The translations under genes and the position numbers were made by a program. From positions 3,720,001-3,784,000 of the forward strand of contig NZ_CP009323.1 in NCBI RefSeq assembly GCF_000959725.1: DNA of 64,000 bases, read 5' to 3'. The notes beneath the pieces were generated by a model, which was not told where the DNA came from, ran no database searches, and saw nothing but the letters and a program-made list of their open reading frames with translations. Every line of letters begins with the position of its first letter. Position 1 is the stretch's first letter. Positions 52,331 through 61,776 of this stretch are shown here, in pieces. The stretch comes from Burkholderia gladioli (GTDB lineage: Bacteria > Pseudomonadota > Gammaproteobacteria > Burkholderiales > Burkholderiaceae).

Positions 52331-52900
52331 ATGCGCTGGAAATATGTCGTTGCCGCGATACTCGCGGCAGGGCTGCTTGCATGCCTGTGTTTCGCGATCG
52401 TGGCCCGGGGGACTTCGGCGTCGCCCGATCGGCCCTCTAACATCGAGCGGCCGGCCGATGCGCCGATGGCCAACACGTTTTCCGGCGCCGCCTCGTCGGC
52501 CGCGGGACAACGCCGCTCACCGCCGCCCCTTCCCGCCCGCGTCACCGAATATATCGCCGCCGAATACGCGAACTCCGCCGCCACCCGCGAAGCGCTCACG
52601 CAGATCGCCTATGGCTGGAGCCAGGCCATTCGCGAGGTCCACAATCCCGCCGATGCGAAGGATGCCGGCAATGCCATCGCCAAGGGCATCGCCTGCGCGC
52701 TGAGCCAGGGCGTGCTCGGCAAGTCGGGCGTCGACCAGCAGGCGATGCTCGACCGGATCAAGGGCGCGCGGGCCGTGATGCTCGATACCGAGGCCGACAC
52801 GCAGGCCTATATCCGTTTTCAATCGCTGGCCGGCGGCCAGTATTTCGACGATCCCGGCGCCCGGTCCTGCAGCTTCGATCCGAGCTCGCTGCAGAACTGA
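52331..52900 (+). CDS. Exported or membrane-anchored protein of unknown function
   Basis: I do not recognise this 189-residue protein. Residues 5-25 are a hydrophobic signal or anchor (VVAAILAAGLLACLCFAIVA), followed by a Ser/Pro/Arg-rich linker to about residue 70. A helical domain with two further cysteines then follows (GKGIACALSQ and ARSCSFDPSS). It lies 45 bases before a secreted lipase-like gene on the same strand, so it may be a partner, such as a foldase-like or inhibitor protein for it. That is a guess from position. Confidence 0.6.
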   Translation: MRWKYVVAAILAAGLLACLCFAIVARGTSASPDRPSNIERPADAPMANTFSGAASSAAGQRRSPPPLPARVTEYIAAEYANSAATREALTQIAYGWSQAIREVHNPADAKDAGNAIAKGIACALSQGVLGKSGVDQQAMLDRIKGARAVMLDTEADTQAYIRFQSLAGGQYFDDPGARSCSFDPSSLQN

Positions 52901-52945
52901 GCACCGCCTTGCCGTGCCCTTCCCTCACCCCAAGGACATCCTCCG

Positions 52946-53773
52946 ATGAGAAAACCAGCCAGCCTGATGATTGCCGGATCGCTGCTCGCGCTGCCCTATT
53001 CCCTGCCGCTGAATGCGGCGACGGTCGCCTCGGCTACCGCGGCCGCCGCCCCGTCGAACACCGCGATCGTGTTCGTCAACGGCATCAACAACAGCTTCGA
53101 CGACGCCGTCGCGAACCTGCAGATCCTCAAGACCCAGTTGAACGCGCGCAATGCCGGCAACGCCTATGTCTATGGCAATGCCTACAACGCGACGCAGGGC
53201 ACCTTCAGCGATCTCTATCAGGTGTTCAAGCAGAAGGCGATCGAAGGGTCGAGCCCGGCCGACTTCTGGCGGGCGATAGACGGCGGCAGCATTCCCGCGG
53301 GCGGCATGGACGCCGCGCTGGAGCAGAAGTACATCGATATCCTGGCGCAGAGCCAGGTTCCGGAATTGCCGGACCACCTGAACCAATATCGCGCGTACCT
53401 GAAGCAGAACCGCAAGGTCGTGCTGGTGGGCCACTCCCAGGGTTCGCTGTATGCCAACTTCGAGACCAACGTGCTGGTCACCGGGCCGGAGAAGGCGCAG
53501 GGCAGGATCAGCACGGTCAATGTCGGCAATGCGGCGCGTTACCTGCTGCCGGGCTCCAGCTACCTGACCTCGAGCTCGGATGCGGTGATTGGCAGCCTCG
53601 GCCTGGTGCAGACCGTGATGCCCTCGAACTTCTCGCTGGGGCTGCACCCGATCTCCGATCCCCTCGGCCATTCGTTCGCGAAGATCTACATGAACGCGTC
53701 CTATGGCGCGGCCGGCCAGATTCTCACGCAGGTCTCGCAGCAGGCGAATGCCGCGGCGGCCGTGGCGCGCTGA
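52946..53773 (+). CDS. Secreted alpha/beta hydrolase (lipase/esterase-like)
   Basis: A 275-residue protein with a signal peptide (cleavage near PLNAA). An alpha/beta-hydrolase core starts at AIVFVNGINNSFDDAVANL and has the nucleophile elbow VVLVGHSQGS; a late DPLGHSF could supply the histidine. The oxyanion and acid residues are not certain. It resembles extracellular lipases or phospholipases in pattern, but family placement is loose. It follows the unknown protein at 52331 and ends at a clear terminator. Confidence 0.72.
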   Translation: MRKPASLMIAGSLLALPYSLPLNAATVASATAAAAPSNTAIVFVNGINNSFDDAVANLQILKTQLNARNAGNAYVYGNAYNATQGTFSDLYQVFKQKAIEGSSPADFWRAIDGGSIPAGGMDAALEQKYIDILAQSQVPELPDHLNQYRAYLKQNRKVVLVGHSQGSLYANFETNVLVTGPEKAQGRISTVNVGNAARYLLPGSSYLTSSSDAVIGSLGLVQTVMPSNFSLGLHPISDPLGHSFAKIYMNASYGAAGQILTQVSQQANAAAAVAR

Positions 53774-53800
53774 ACGACCCGGGCGATCAGAGCGATCCGC

Positions 53801-53835
53801 ACGGCACGCCGCGCGCCGAACGCGCGACGTGCCGT
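53801..53835. terminator. Terminator between convergent genes
   Basis: ACGGCACG / CGTGCCGT stem with inner GC pairing, followed by TT on the plus strand, in the 66-bp gap between convergent genes. Confidence 0.65.
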
Positions 53836-53839
53836 TTCG

Positions 53840-54784
53840 TCAGGCCACGTAGTCGATACCCGTGAGCGGTCCGAGGTGGGCGATCGAGGTGAAGTGGTCC
53901 TGCTCGGTGGTGTCGATGTCGAATTCGAGCACGTTGCCGCCGAGATCGGTCACGAACGCCCGGCGGCCCGCCTCGTCGAGCGACAGCCCGATGCCCTCCT
54001 TGAGCCCATGCGCCAGCACCTCGTGGTTCACGAGCCCGTCGGGCGTGACGTGGGCGCGGTTCAGCGTGTTGCCGTCATGCGCGTCGTCGCCGCGATCGGT
54101 CCAGTACAGCACGTTCTTCTGCCTGTCGATGTCGAGGTCGATCGGCTCGGGCAGCTTGTCGAGCAGGCACACGATGTCCGGGCGCGCGTCGGGCGCCGCG
54201 CCGGCCGGCAGGTCGATGCTCGCGCGGAAGATCCGGCCCTCGCCGGCATCGGGCGCGCCCTTCTGGGTCCAGTAGAGATGGCCGTTGGGCTTGTCGAGCG
54301 CGATGCCCACGCAGTGGCGCTTCGCATCGGCGGTGTCGGCGGGGAATTCGCCCGTCTTCACCAGCACCGTGACCTCCGAGCCGTCGAGCCGCGCGCGCAT
54401 CACGCGCATGCCTTCGCGGTCGCACCAGTAGATCAGGCCGCCCTCGATGTCGAGCGCGAGTTCCTTCGGCGTGCCGGCCAGGCCGGATGCCACCAGCACG
54501 CGATGGTCGCTGCCGTCGAGGTTCGCGCGCTCGATCGTGCCGTCGTTCGGCGGGACGGCGCCCGCGGCCGGGTCGGAATCGATCAGGTGCACGCCGCTGC
54601 CCATGTTGGACCAGTAGATGACGCCGTTCTCGGCGTCGACCTTGATGCCGTCGGGGGTGAAGCTCAGGTCCGTCACGATCGCCTCGTGCGAGCCGTCCGA
54701 CGACAGCGCGATGATCGCCGGCGGGCGCGTTTGCAGCACATAGAGCGTGCCGTTGGTCTTTGCATCCACGATGATTTCCTCCAT
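53840..54784 (-). CDS. YWTD-repeat beta-propeller protein
   Basis: A 314-residue protein made of six-bladed propeller repeats with the LDL-receptor-type YWTD motif in several forms (IYWSN, IYWCD, LYWTQ, LYWTD). No signal peptide, so it is probably cytoplasmic. Related proteins in peptide clusters are often annotated as 3-hydroxyacyl or SMP-30-like hydrolases, but no catalytic residues stand out here. It lies on the same strand as the amidohydrolase and exporter genes, 229 bases after the former, so it may be the last member of that operon or its own unit. The ATG at 54784 fits the start of the first blade. Confidence 0.75.
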   Translation of the reverse strand: MEEIIVDAKTNGTLYVLQTRPPAIIALSSDGSHEAIVTDLSFTPDGIKVDAENGVIYWSNMGSGVHLIDSDPAAGAVPPNDGTIERANLDGSDHRVLVASGLAGTPKELALDIEGGLIYWCDREGMRVMRARLDGSEVTVLVKTGEFPADTADAKRHCVGIALDKPNGHLYWTQKGAPDAGEGRIFRASIDLPAGAAPDARPDIVCLLDKLPEPIDLDIDRQKNVLYWTDRGDDAHDGNTLNRAHVTPDGLVNHEVLAHGLKEGIGLSLDEAGRRAFVTDLGGNVLEFDIDTTEQDHFTSIAHLGPLTGIDYVA

Positions 54785-55013
54785 TGGGTCGGAACGGACT
54801 GCTGGGGCGAAAAGTCGGGAATCGCAGGCGAAACGAAAGCTGTTTGCCGCATTGCGGAATGCGCGCGCAGCCTTCGGAAAACCGGTCGCCAGGTTCGAGT
54901 CCGTGCAGTTTAGCTGCATCGCAGCATCGTTGCATTATCGTGGGGACAAGGCCGTGATCCGACGGCTTCGAACCGCTCGGGCCTCGTTGCCTCGCGCGCG
55001 GCGCGCCGCGCCC

Positions 55014-56447
55014 TCACCCCGGTTCCGAGGCCCGGTCCACCACCGCATGCAGCAGCACGTTCGCGCCGGCCTCGATCCACTCGGGCAGCGCGTCCTCGAT
55101 CTCGTTGTGGCTCATGCCATCCACGCAAGGCACGAACACCATCGAGGTGGGCGCAACCTGCGCCAGGTAACAGGCATCATGTCCGGCGCCCGACACGATC
55201 TCGCGATGCCCGTAGCCCAGGCGCGACGCGGCCGAACGCACCGCCTGCGCGCAGGCGCGATCGAAGGCCACCGGCGCGTAGTAGAAGATCTGGTCGATCT
55301 TCGCCTCCAGCCCGATCTCGGCCGTGACGCGCGCGATGCCCTCGCGCAGCTCGTCGTTCATGCGCGCGAGAATCTCGTCCTGCGGATGGCGGAAATCCAC
55401 GGTGAAGAACACGCGCCCCGGAATCACGTTGCGCGAGTTCGGGTAGACACGCATCATGCCGACCGTCGCGCAGGCCAGCGGCGCATGGCGCAGCCCGATC
55501 TCGTTGACCAGCTGCACGATCCTGGAGGCACCCAGCAGCGCATCGCGGCGACGCGGCATCGGCGTCGGCCCGGCATGGGCCTCCTGGCCGATCATCTCGA
55601 TCTCGTACCAGCGCTGCCCCTGCGCGTCGGTGACCACGCCGATCGTCAGGCCCTCGGCCTCCAGGATCGGCCCCTGCTCGATATGCAGCTCGAAGGCGGC
55701 ATGGATCGGACGGCGCCGGCACGGCGTCTCGCCCGCGTAGCCGATGCGGCGCAGCTCCTCGCCGAGCGTCTTGCCGTCCATGTCGTGCAGGCCCAGCGCA
55801 TAGTCGAGCGCGAACACGCCGGCGAACACGCCCGAGGCGGTCATGCCCGGCGCAAAACGGCAACCCTCCTCGTTGGTCCAGATCACCACCTCGATCGGCC
55901 GCTCGGTCTCGATGCCGTGATCGTTCAGCGTGCGGATCACCTCCAGGCCGCCGAGCACGCCGTAGATGCCGTCGAAACGGCCGCCGGTGGGCTGCGAATC
56001 GGTATGCGAGCCGGTCAGCACCGGCGCCAGCGCGTCGTTGCGCCCGCCGCGGCGCATGAAGACGTTGCCCATCTGGTCGATCGTGATCGAGCAGCCGGCC
56101 TGCCGCCCCCAGTCGATGATCAGGTCGCGCGCGGCCTTGTCGAGATCGGTCAGCGCGAGACGGCAGACGCCGCCCTTGGGTGTGGCGCCGATCTTCGCGA
56201 GTTCCATCAGGCTGTCCCACAGCCGCCGGCCGTCGATGCGCACGCCTGCGTCCAGCGCCATGCCGAGCGCCTCGGCGCGCGCCGCGCCCTCGCGTCCCGG
56301 CTCCTGCCCGGGCTCGCGCAAGACGGCGCGCTCGGCGATGGCCTCGAAATCGCGCCGCGAAAAGCGCCCCGGGTATCGCTGCTGGCCGGATTCGGCCGTC
56401 TCGCCGACGAGCTGGCCGGCACCTTGATTGCTGCGCTTGATGTCCAC
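55014..56447 (-). CDS. M20-family Zn amidohydrolase (hydantoinase/carbamoylase type)
   Basis: A 477-residue enzyme of the N-carbamoyl-amino-acid/allantoate amidohydrolase group. Metal motifs are GSHTDSQPTGG, DGIYGVLGG, IWTNEEGCRF and FELHIEQGPILE, with a late GAGHDACYLA. It begins at a GTG (56447) with AAGGGGGAC upstream. The start adds about 60 polar residues before the family-typical MALDAGVRIDGRRLWDSL, so it is longer than the usual 410-420. In a peptide cluster it could trim a carbamoyl or amide group from an intermediate. Its start lies 45 bases after the MBL gene stop. Confidence 0.86.
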   Translation of the reverse strand: MDIKRSNQGAGQLVGETAESGQQRYPGRFSRRDFEAIAERAVLREPGQEPGREGAARAEALGMALDAGVRIDGRRLWDSLMELAKIGATPKGGVCRLALTDLDKAARDLIIDWGRQAGCSITIDQMGNVFMRRGGRNDALAPVLTGSHTDSQPTGGRFDGIYGVLGGLEVIRTLNDHGIETERPIEVVIWTNEEGCRFAPGMTASGVFAGVFALDYALGLHDMDGKTLGEELRRIGYAGETPCRRRPIHAAFELHIEQGPILEAEGLTIGVVTDAQGQRWYEIEMIGQEAHAGPTPMPRRRDALLGASRIVQLVNEIGLRHAPLACATVGMMRVYPNSRNVIPGRVFFTVDFRHPQDEILARMNDELREGIARVTAEIGLEAKIDQIFYYAPVAFDRACAQAVRSAASRLGYGHREIVSGAGHDACYLAQVAPTSMVFVPCVDGMSHNEIEDALPEWIEAGANVLLHAVVDRASEPG

Positions 56448-56492
56448 GTGTCCCCCTTGGCGCCGCGCGCCGTCGCCGGCCCGCAAGCGGGC

Positions 56493-58091
56493 CTAGTAAA
56501 GCATTTCCTTACCGATATGCAGGTGCTCGAAACTGACGCCGGCCTGCTCGCACCGCTCGAAGAAATTGCGGATCTGCCGTGCCTGGATGCTGTCGGGCGC
56601 GTATTCGGCACCCATCACGTAACGCAGCCAGGGCTCCTGTCCCATCGCATAGATGAAGGCGCGCCGCGCGCCGAGATCGGACACGAGCCGCCAGGCGCGC
56701 GCCGCGTTGGAGGCGGACAATCGACGCGAATCGTCGTCGCGGCGGCTCAAGGGCTTGGTCATCAGCGGCCCGTAGAGCCAGCTCAGCGGCGCGCCGTTGC
56801 ACTCCATGCCGACGAAGATCGCGTCGGGCGTGCCGGCGGTCTCGCGCACCAGCTGATAGAGCGCCGGGTTGATCGCGTCCGAATCGACCAGGAAGAAGAA
56901 GCGCCGCTCCTTCACGCGCACGAACAGCGTCTGCTTGCTGTAGATGTCGAGATCGGCGTGCTCGCCGGTAAACGGCAGGCTGACGATCTCGCCGTCCGGC
57001 ACCGCGACGCTGTCGAACGCGCCGACGCTGCGCACGTCGCGATAGCCGAGGCTGCGCAGCGCCAGCTCCATCGAGGGATCGGCCAGGCTGCCGGTGCGAT
57101 TGCGCGGCACGATCGCCTGCCCGACCTTGTGGCGCAACTGCACCAGCGCCTCGGGCGAGAAATGGTCCTGGTGGCAATGCGAGATCACCAGGTAGTCGAT
57201 GCGATCGGGCAGGTCCACATAGGTGAAGCGGCCGTCGTCGGCGGCATCCCAGGTGAACATCGGGTCGATCAGGATGTTGACCTCGGGCGTCTGGATCAGC
57301 ACGCAGGCATGCCCGAAGTGGCGCACGCGCACCTGCTCGCCATCGTAGTCGGGCGCCTTGCGCGCCGGCGCCTCGGTGTCGAACATCTCGAGCACGTCCT
57401 CGCGCGCCAGCGTGGCGGCGTCGAACAGCTCGGCCAGCTCGCCGAACGGCGCGGCGCGGGTACGCATCGCAGCGAGCTTGTCGAGCAGCGGCGAGGCGAA
57501 GGGCACGCGCGCGAAGGCGTTGCCGGGGCCGCTCACGCGCGGCGTGTTCATGAAGAACTTGCGATCGGCATCGGCCACCGTGCTCAGCAGCAGTTCCTGG
57601 CTGGCCCGGTTGCTCAGGCCGGTGCGCTCCGCCAGTTCCTCGATGATGCGGATCACCGGCTGGTTGTTGTGGTCGTAGACCAGTTCGGTCAGGCCGGCCA
57701 GCGTGGCCGGCAGCTTCTCGTAGAGCGCGTCGAGCGAATGGCCGGTGCCGGCTTCCTGCAGCATGCGATCGAAGGCCTTGAAATCGGCGGCGAAGCGCAG
57801 CAGCGCCGCCGAGCGCTGCCGGGTCTCGTCGAGCAGCGCGGCGATTTCCCCGGCCGCCGCCTCGGGCAGGTCCATGAAGGGGCCGCCGTACAGCGCCGGA
57901 TCGTTCGAGGCGGCCACGTGGATCTTCGGGTTCGCCACGAAGGACTGCAGCGCCGGCAGGTAGCGGAACGCGAGATTCATCGCGTACTGCACCGGCGGCA
58001 CCAGGTGCGGCCAGGCCAGCCAGCGGTCCAGCAACAGCTCCATCTTCACCGACGGCTTCAGGTATACGGGGGTTCCTGCTTCGAATCGCAT
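56493..58091 (-). CDS. MBL-fold metallohydrolase with large N-terminal domain
   Basis: A 532-residue protein. The C-terminal half is a metallo-beta-lactamase fold with the metal motif HCHQDH (305-310) in SHCHQDHFSPEAL, flanked by VRVRHFGHACVLIQ and LIDPMFTWDAADDG. The pattern resembles the UlaG/NAPE-PLD-like class. The first 230 residues are an all-helical domain without an obvious family. The whole architecture seems typical of a peptide-cluster enzyme of unknown substrate. No signal peptide. The ATG follows AAGGAC and the gene lies 92 bases after the outer-membrane factor. Confidence 0.82.
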   Translation of the reverse strand: MRFEAGTPVYLKPSVKMELLLDRWLAWPHLVPPVQYAMNLAFRYLPALQSFVANPKIHVAASNDPALYGGPFMDLPEAAAGEIAALLDETRQRSAALLRFAADFKAFDRMLQEAGTGHSLDALYEKLPATLAGLTELVYDHNNQPVIRIIEELAERTGLSNRASQELLLSTVADADRKFFMNTPRVSGPGNAFARVPFASPLLDKLAAMRTRAAPFGELAELFDAATLAREDVLEMFDTEAPARKAPDYDGEQVRVRHFGHACVLIQTPEVNILIDPMFTWDAADDGRFTYVDLPDRIDYLVISHCHQDHFSPEALVQLRHKVGQAIVPRNRTGSLADPSMELALRSLGYRDVRSVGAFDSVAVPDGEIVSLPFTGEHADLDIYSKQTLFVRVKERRFFFLVDSDAINPALYQLVRETAGTPDAIFVGMECNGAPLSWLYGPLMTKPLSRRDDDSRRLSASNAARAWRLVSDLGARRAFIYAMGQEPWLRYVMGAEYAPDSIQARQIRNFFERCEQAGVSFEHLHIGKEMLY

Positions 58092-58183
58092 GGCATGTCC
58101 TTGTCTTGATGGCTCGACGGCATCCATCGTGCCCGGCCGCTCGAGGCGCGGCGCCCTCACGGGCGCCGCGGCCTGCCGCGGTT

Positions 58184-59749
58184 TCATTCGCGCGCCTTGC
58201 CGGCCAGGCGCATGCCGTCGGCACCCGCCCCGCCTCGACTCGCGCCCTGCACTGGCGCCGCCGCCCCGGCCACGCCCAGCGCCTGCGAGGCCGGATCGCC
58301 GCCCAGCGCGAGGAACAGCGTGAGCGCGTTGACGTACTGCGAATACACCGCCTGCTCCAGTTGCACGTCGGCCTGCTGCCGCGTCTGCTGCAGGTTCAGC
58401 CAGTCGGTGAGGCTGGTGTCGCCGGAGCGGTAGCGGATCTCGGCCAGCGATTCCGCGCGCCGCGCCGCCTCCACCGCCTCCTTCAGCGAGCGCACCTCGC
58501 GCTCGGACTGCACGCTGGCTACCCACGCCGAGCGCGTGTCCGCCAACGCCTGGTAGAAGGTCTGGCGGAAGTTGATGACGGCCGTGTCGAAGGTGGCCTT
58601 CGAGGACTTGATGGTCAGCTCGGCGGTGTTCCACTGGATGAAGGGCAGCGACAGCGTGGCGCCCAGCGTGCCGAGCGGATTGCGCAGGATGTCGGCGAGC
58701 GTGGTGCTGGTGCCGCCGGTGCCCACCGAGGCGAACAGCGAGAAGCTCGGGTAGAAGGCGAGCCGCTGCGCGTCGGCCTGGGCCAGGGTCTCGCGCAGCC
58801 GCGTCTCGGCCGCCTGGAGGTCGGGACGATGGGCCAGCATGTCGGCCGGCACCACCGCGGGCATGGCCGGCATGGCGCGGATCGGCAGCGAATCGAGTTC
58901 GGGCTCGCGATGCTCGGGCGACTGGTCGAAGATGATGGCCAGCGCATTGCGCTGTGCCTCGAGCTGCGCCACGATCTGGCTCAGCTCGCCCTCCAGCGTC
59001 TTCAGCGTGCTGCGCGCCTGCGACTCCTCGTAGTCGCTGGCCTCGCCCGCCACATGCTGGATATGGACGAACTTCAGCGTGCGCTCGGCGGTGTCGATGC
59101 TCTCCTGGGTGGTCGCGGCGATCCGTTTCAGGGCCGCGATCTGCCAGTAGGCGGTAGCCGTCTGCCCCACCAGGGTCAGCGCCGCGGCGCGCCGGTCGTA
59201 CTCGGTGGCCTGGGCCTCGAACGCGGCCGCATCGCGCTGGCGCGCCAGGTGCCCCCAGAAGTCGAGCTCGTAGCTGACGTTGGTGGTGGTCGTGTAGGAC
59301 TTGAGGGTGCTGCCGCCGCGCGTGAGATTGCGCGCGGCGCTGCCGCTGCCGCTCACCGTCACGTCAGGCGTGAGATTGGTATCGGTCAGGCGCGACTGCA
59401 GCTGGGCGCTGTAGAGCCGCATCGCGGCCGCCGCCAGGTTGTTGTTGCTGCGCAGCGCGCGCTCGATCAGGGCATCGAGCTGCGGATCGTCGAAGCGGCG
59501 CCACCAGGGCTCGCTCGCGGCGAAGCTGCTGCCGGTGACCGGCGCCGCGGCGGCGGCATCCTGGCCGGCGTTCCACTGCGCGGGCACGTCGAGCGCCGGG
59601 CGCCGGTACTCGCTGCGCGTGAGTCCGCCGCAGCCGCCGAGCCCGCAGGCCGCGGCCAGCAGGCAGGCCAGCAGCGCGCGCGAGGATGGCCGGCGCGCCC
59701 GCGGGGCGGATGCGGCGCGACGACGGGACAGGATCGATGAAGTGCGCAT
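58184..59749 (-). CDS. Outer-membrane efflux factor (NodT/OprM type lipoprotein)
   Basis: A 521-residue TolC-family channel. The N-terminus has a hydrophobic core and lipobox (GLGGC), so it is lipid-anchored like OprM. Two similar OEP repeats are visible (ERALRSNNNLAAAAMRLYSA and later LQAAETRLRETLAQADAQRL), both with coiled-coil helices. ATG 59749 (GAGG upstream) is preferred to 59761, which overlaps the MacB stop. It forms the exit duct for the MacAB pair upstream. Confidence 0.88.
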   Translation of the reverse strand: MRTSSILSRRRAASAPRARRPSSRALLACLLAAACGLGGCGGLTRSEYRRPALDVPAQWNAGQDAAAAAPVTGSSFAASEPWWRRFDDPQLDALIERALRSNNNLAAAAMRLYSAQLQSRLTDTNLTPDVTVSGSGSAARNLTRGGSTLKSYTTTTNVSYELDFWGHLARQRDAAAFEAQATEYDRRAAALTLVGQTATAYWQIAALKRIAATTQESIDTAERTLKFVHIQHVAGEASDYEESQARSTLKTLEGELSQIVAQLEAQRNALAIIFDQSPEHREPELDSLPIRAMPAMPAVVPADMLAHRPDLQAAETRLRETLAQADAQRLAFYPSFSLFASVGTGGTSTTLADILRNPLGTLGATLSLPFIQWNTAELTIKSSKATFDTAVINFRQTFYQALADTRSAWVASVQSEREVRSLKEAVEAARRAESLAEIRYRSGDTSLTDWLNLQQTRQQADVQLEQAVYSQYVNALTLFLALGGDPASQALGVAGAAAPVQGASRGGAGADGMRLAGKARE

Positions 59750-59757
59750 GCCGGGCC

Positions 59758-61776
59758 TCATTCGCGCGCCAGCGCATCGATGGGGTCGAGCCGCGCCGCG
59801 TTGCGGGCGGGCCAGAAACCGAAGGCGACGCCGATCAGCGTCGAGCACAGGCAGGCGACCAGCATCGCCAGCAGCGAGAAGCGCATCACGATGATCTTCA
59901 CGAACAGCGAGAAGGCGCCGCTGACCGCGAACGACAGCAGCACGCCGAACAGGCCGCCCACCACGCAGATCAGCACGGCCTCGATCAGGAACTGCTGCAT
60001 CACGTCGGACTGGCGCGCGCCCACCGCCATGCGGATGCCGATCTCGTGGGTGCGCTCGGTGACCGACACCAGCATGATGTTCATCACGCCGATCCCGCCC
60101 ACCAGCAGCGACACCACGGCCACCGAGAGGATCAGCAGGGTGAGCGTGCCGGTGGTCCGCTGCACCGTCTGCACGATGCTGTCACTGGAATTGGTGAAGA
60201 AGTCCTTGATGCCGTGGCGGCTGCTCATCAGTTTCGTGATGTTCTGCTCGGCGATGCCGTTCGGCACGCCGTCGCGGATGCGCACCGTGATGCCGTTGAG
60301 CCAGGATTGACCGGTCAGGCGATCGGCGGCCGTGGTGTAGGGGATGAAGACCTCGAGATCGGTACGCGGCCCGAACAGGCCGTCGTTGCGCGCGGTCACG
60401 CCGATCACCGTGCAAGGCAGCGAACCCACCAGGATGATCTGCCCGATCGGCTGCTCCCAGCTTCGGAACAGGCGCTGGCGCGTGTTGTCGTCGATCACCA
60501 CCACCTGGGCGCGGCGCAGCACCTGGCTGGCGTCGAAGCGCTCGCCCTGCGCGAAGCGCGTGCCGTGCACGCGGAAATAGTCCTCGCCCACGCCGCGCAC
60601 CGAGGCGCTGGCCTTGACGTTGGCGTGCTGCAGTGTCTGCGAGGAAGCCACCAGCGGCGTGGCGCTGTCCACGTAGAACTGCGCGCGCAGCGCGGCCGCG
60701 TCGGCGGCCGACAGCGTGTGGATCGAACGCGCGTTCTCGTCGCCCCAGTCACGGCCGGGACTCAGGTCGATGGTGTTGGTGCCGATCGCCTCGATCGCGG
60801 CCACCACGCTGCGCTGCGCGCCCTGGCCCAGCGCCACCACGGTGATCACCGCGGCGATGCCGATCACGATGCCGAGCATGGTCAGCAGGGTGCGCAGCCG
60901 ATGCGTGATCATCGCGATCCAGGCGATCCGGAACGCCGCGCCGAGGCTGCCGGCGTGGATGCTGTCGGCGCCGCCGCGCGCGGGTGGTGGCGGCATCGGC
61001 GCGGCGTCGCCGGGCAGCACGGCGAGCGGCGTCGCGGGCTCGTTTTCGGTTTCGTCTTGCGCCGGGTTCGCCGTCTCGTCGCGTAGGCGATCGGCGACGA
61101 TCTCGCCGTCGTTGATCTCGACCACGCGATGCGCATGCGCGGCCACGTTGCGGTCGTGCGTGACCAGGATCACGGTATGCCCGATCGCATTGAGTTCGAG
61201 CAGGATGTTCATCACCTCGCGGCCGCTGCGTGTGTCGAGCGCGCCGGTCGGTTCGTCGGCCAGGATCACCTCGCCGCCGTTCATCAGGGCACGCGCGATG
61301 CTCACGCGCTGCTGCTGGCCGCCCGAGAGCTTGGCCGGCGGATAGGCGCTGCGCTCGGCCAGCCCGAGCCGCGCCAGCAGCGCCCGCGCGCGCGCGAGGC
61401 GCGCCTGGCGCGCGGCGCCCGAATAGATCGCCGGGATCTGCACGTTCTCCTCGGCGCTCAGGTGCGGCAGCAGGTGGTAGCGCTGGAAGATGAAACCGAA
61501 GTGCTCGCGGCGCAGCCGTGCCAGCGCATCGCCGTCGAGGGTGCGCATCTCCTGGCCGTCGATCCGGTAGCTGCCCGAGCTGGGGCGATCGAGGCAGCCG
61601 AGGATGTTCATCAGCGTCGACTTGCCCGAGCCCGACTGCCCCGTGATGGCCAGCAGCTCGCCGCGACGGATCCGCAGGTCGATGCCCTTGAGCACCGCCA
61701 CCTCGCCGTCGCCGAGCGCGAAGCGCCGCTCGACGCCGACCAGCTCGAGCAGCGGCGGCGCCTCGCGCGCGCTCAC
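59758..61776 (-). CDS. MacB-type ABC exporter (ATPase-permease fusion)
   Basis: A 672-residue inner-membrane protein. An N-terminal ATPase (Walker [10 protein letters not shown], residues 46-54; signature [14 protein letters not shown]; Walker [13 protein letters not shown]) is followed by a linker and a C-terminal FtsX-like permease. The first membrane segment is near [14 protein letters not shown] and three more lie near the end, with a large periplasmic domain between. The start GTG (61776) overlaps the MacA stop in GTGA. MacB moves siderophores or peptides from the periplasm; with MbtH upstream the cargo is probably a nonribosomal peptide (compare PvdT). Confidence 0.93.
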   Translation of the reverse strand: MSAREAPPLLELVGVERRFALGDGEVAVLKGIDLRIRRGELLAITGQSGSGKSTLMNILGCLDRPSSGSYRIDGQEMRTLDGDALARLRREHFGFIFQRYHLLPHLSAEENVQIPAIYSGAARQARLARARALLARLGLAERSAYPPAKLSGGQQQRVSIARALMNGGEVILADEPTGALDTRSGREVMNILLELNAIGHTVILVTHDRNVAAHAHRVVEINDGEIVADRLRDETANPAQDETENEPATPLAVLPGDAAPMPPPPARGGADSIHAGSLGAAFRIAWIAMITHRLRTLLTMLGIVIGIAAVITVVALGQGAQRSVVAAIEAIGTNTIDLSPGRDWGDENARSIHTLSAADAAALRAQFYVDSATPLVASSQTLQHANVKASASVRGVGEDYFRVHGTRFAQGERFDASQVLRRAQVVVIDDNTRQRLFRSWEQPIGQIILVGSLPCTVIGVTARNDGLFGPRTDLEVFIPYTTAADRLTGQSWLNGITVRIRDGVPNGIAEQNITKLMSSRHGIKDFFTNSSDSIVQTVQRTTGTLTLLILSVAVVSLLVGGIGVMNIMLVSVTERTHEIGIRMAVGARQSDVMQQFLIEAVLICVVGGLFGVLLSFAVSGAFSLFVKIIVMRFSLLAMLVACLCSTLIGVAFGFWPARNAARLDPIDALARE

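Noticed and set aside
54747..58109. Very long open frame on the plus strand across the YWTD, amidohydrolase and MBL genes
   Set aside because: It is the mirror of well-supported minus-strand genes, with Arg/Ala/His-rich sequence typical of antisense frames in GC-rich DNA and no family motifs.
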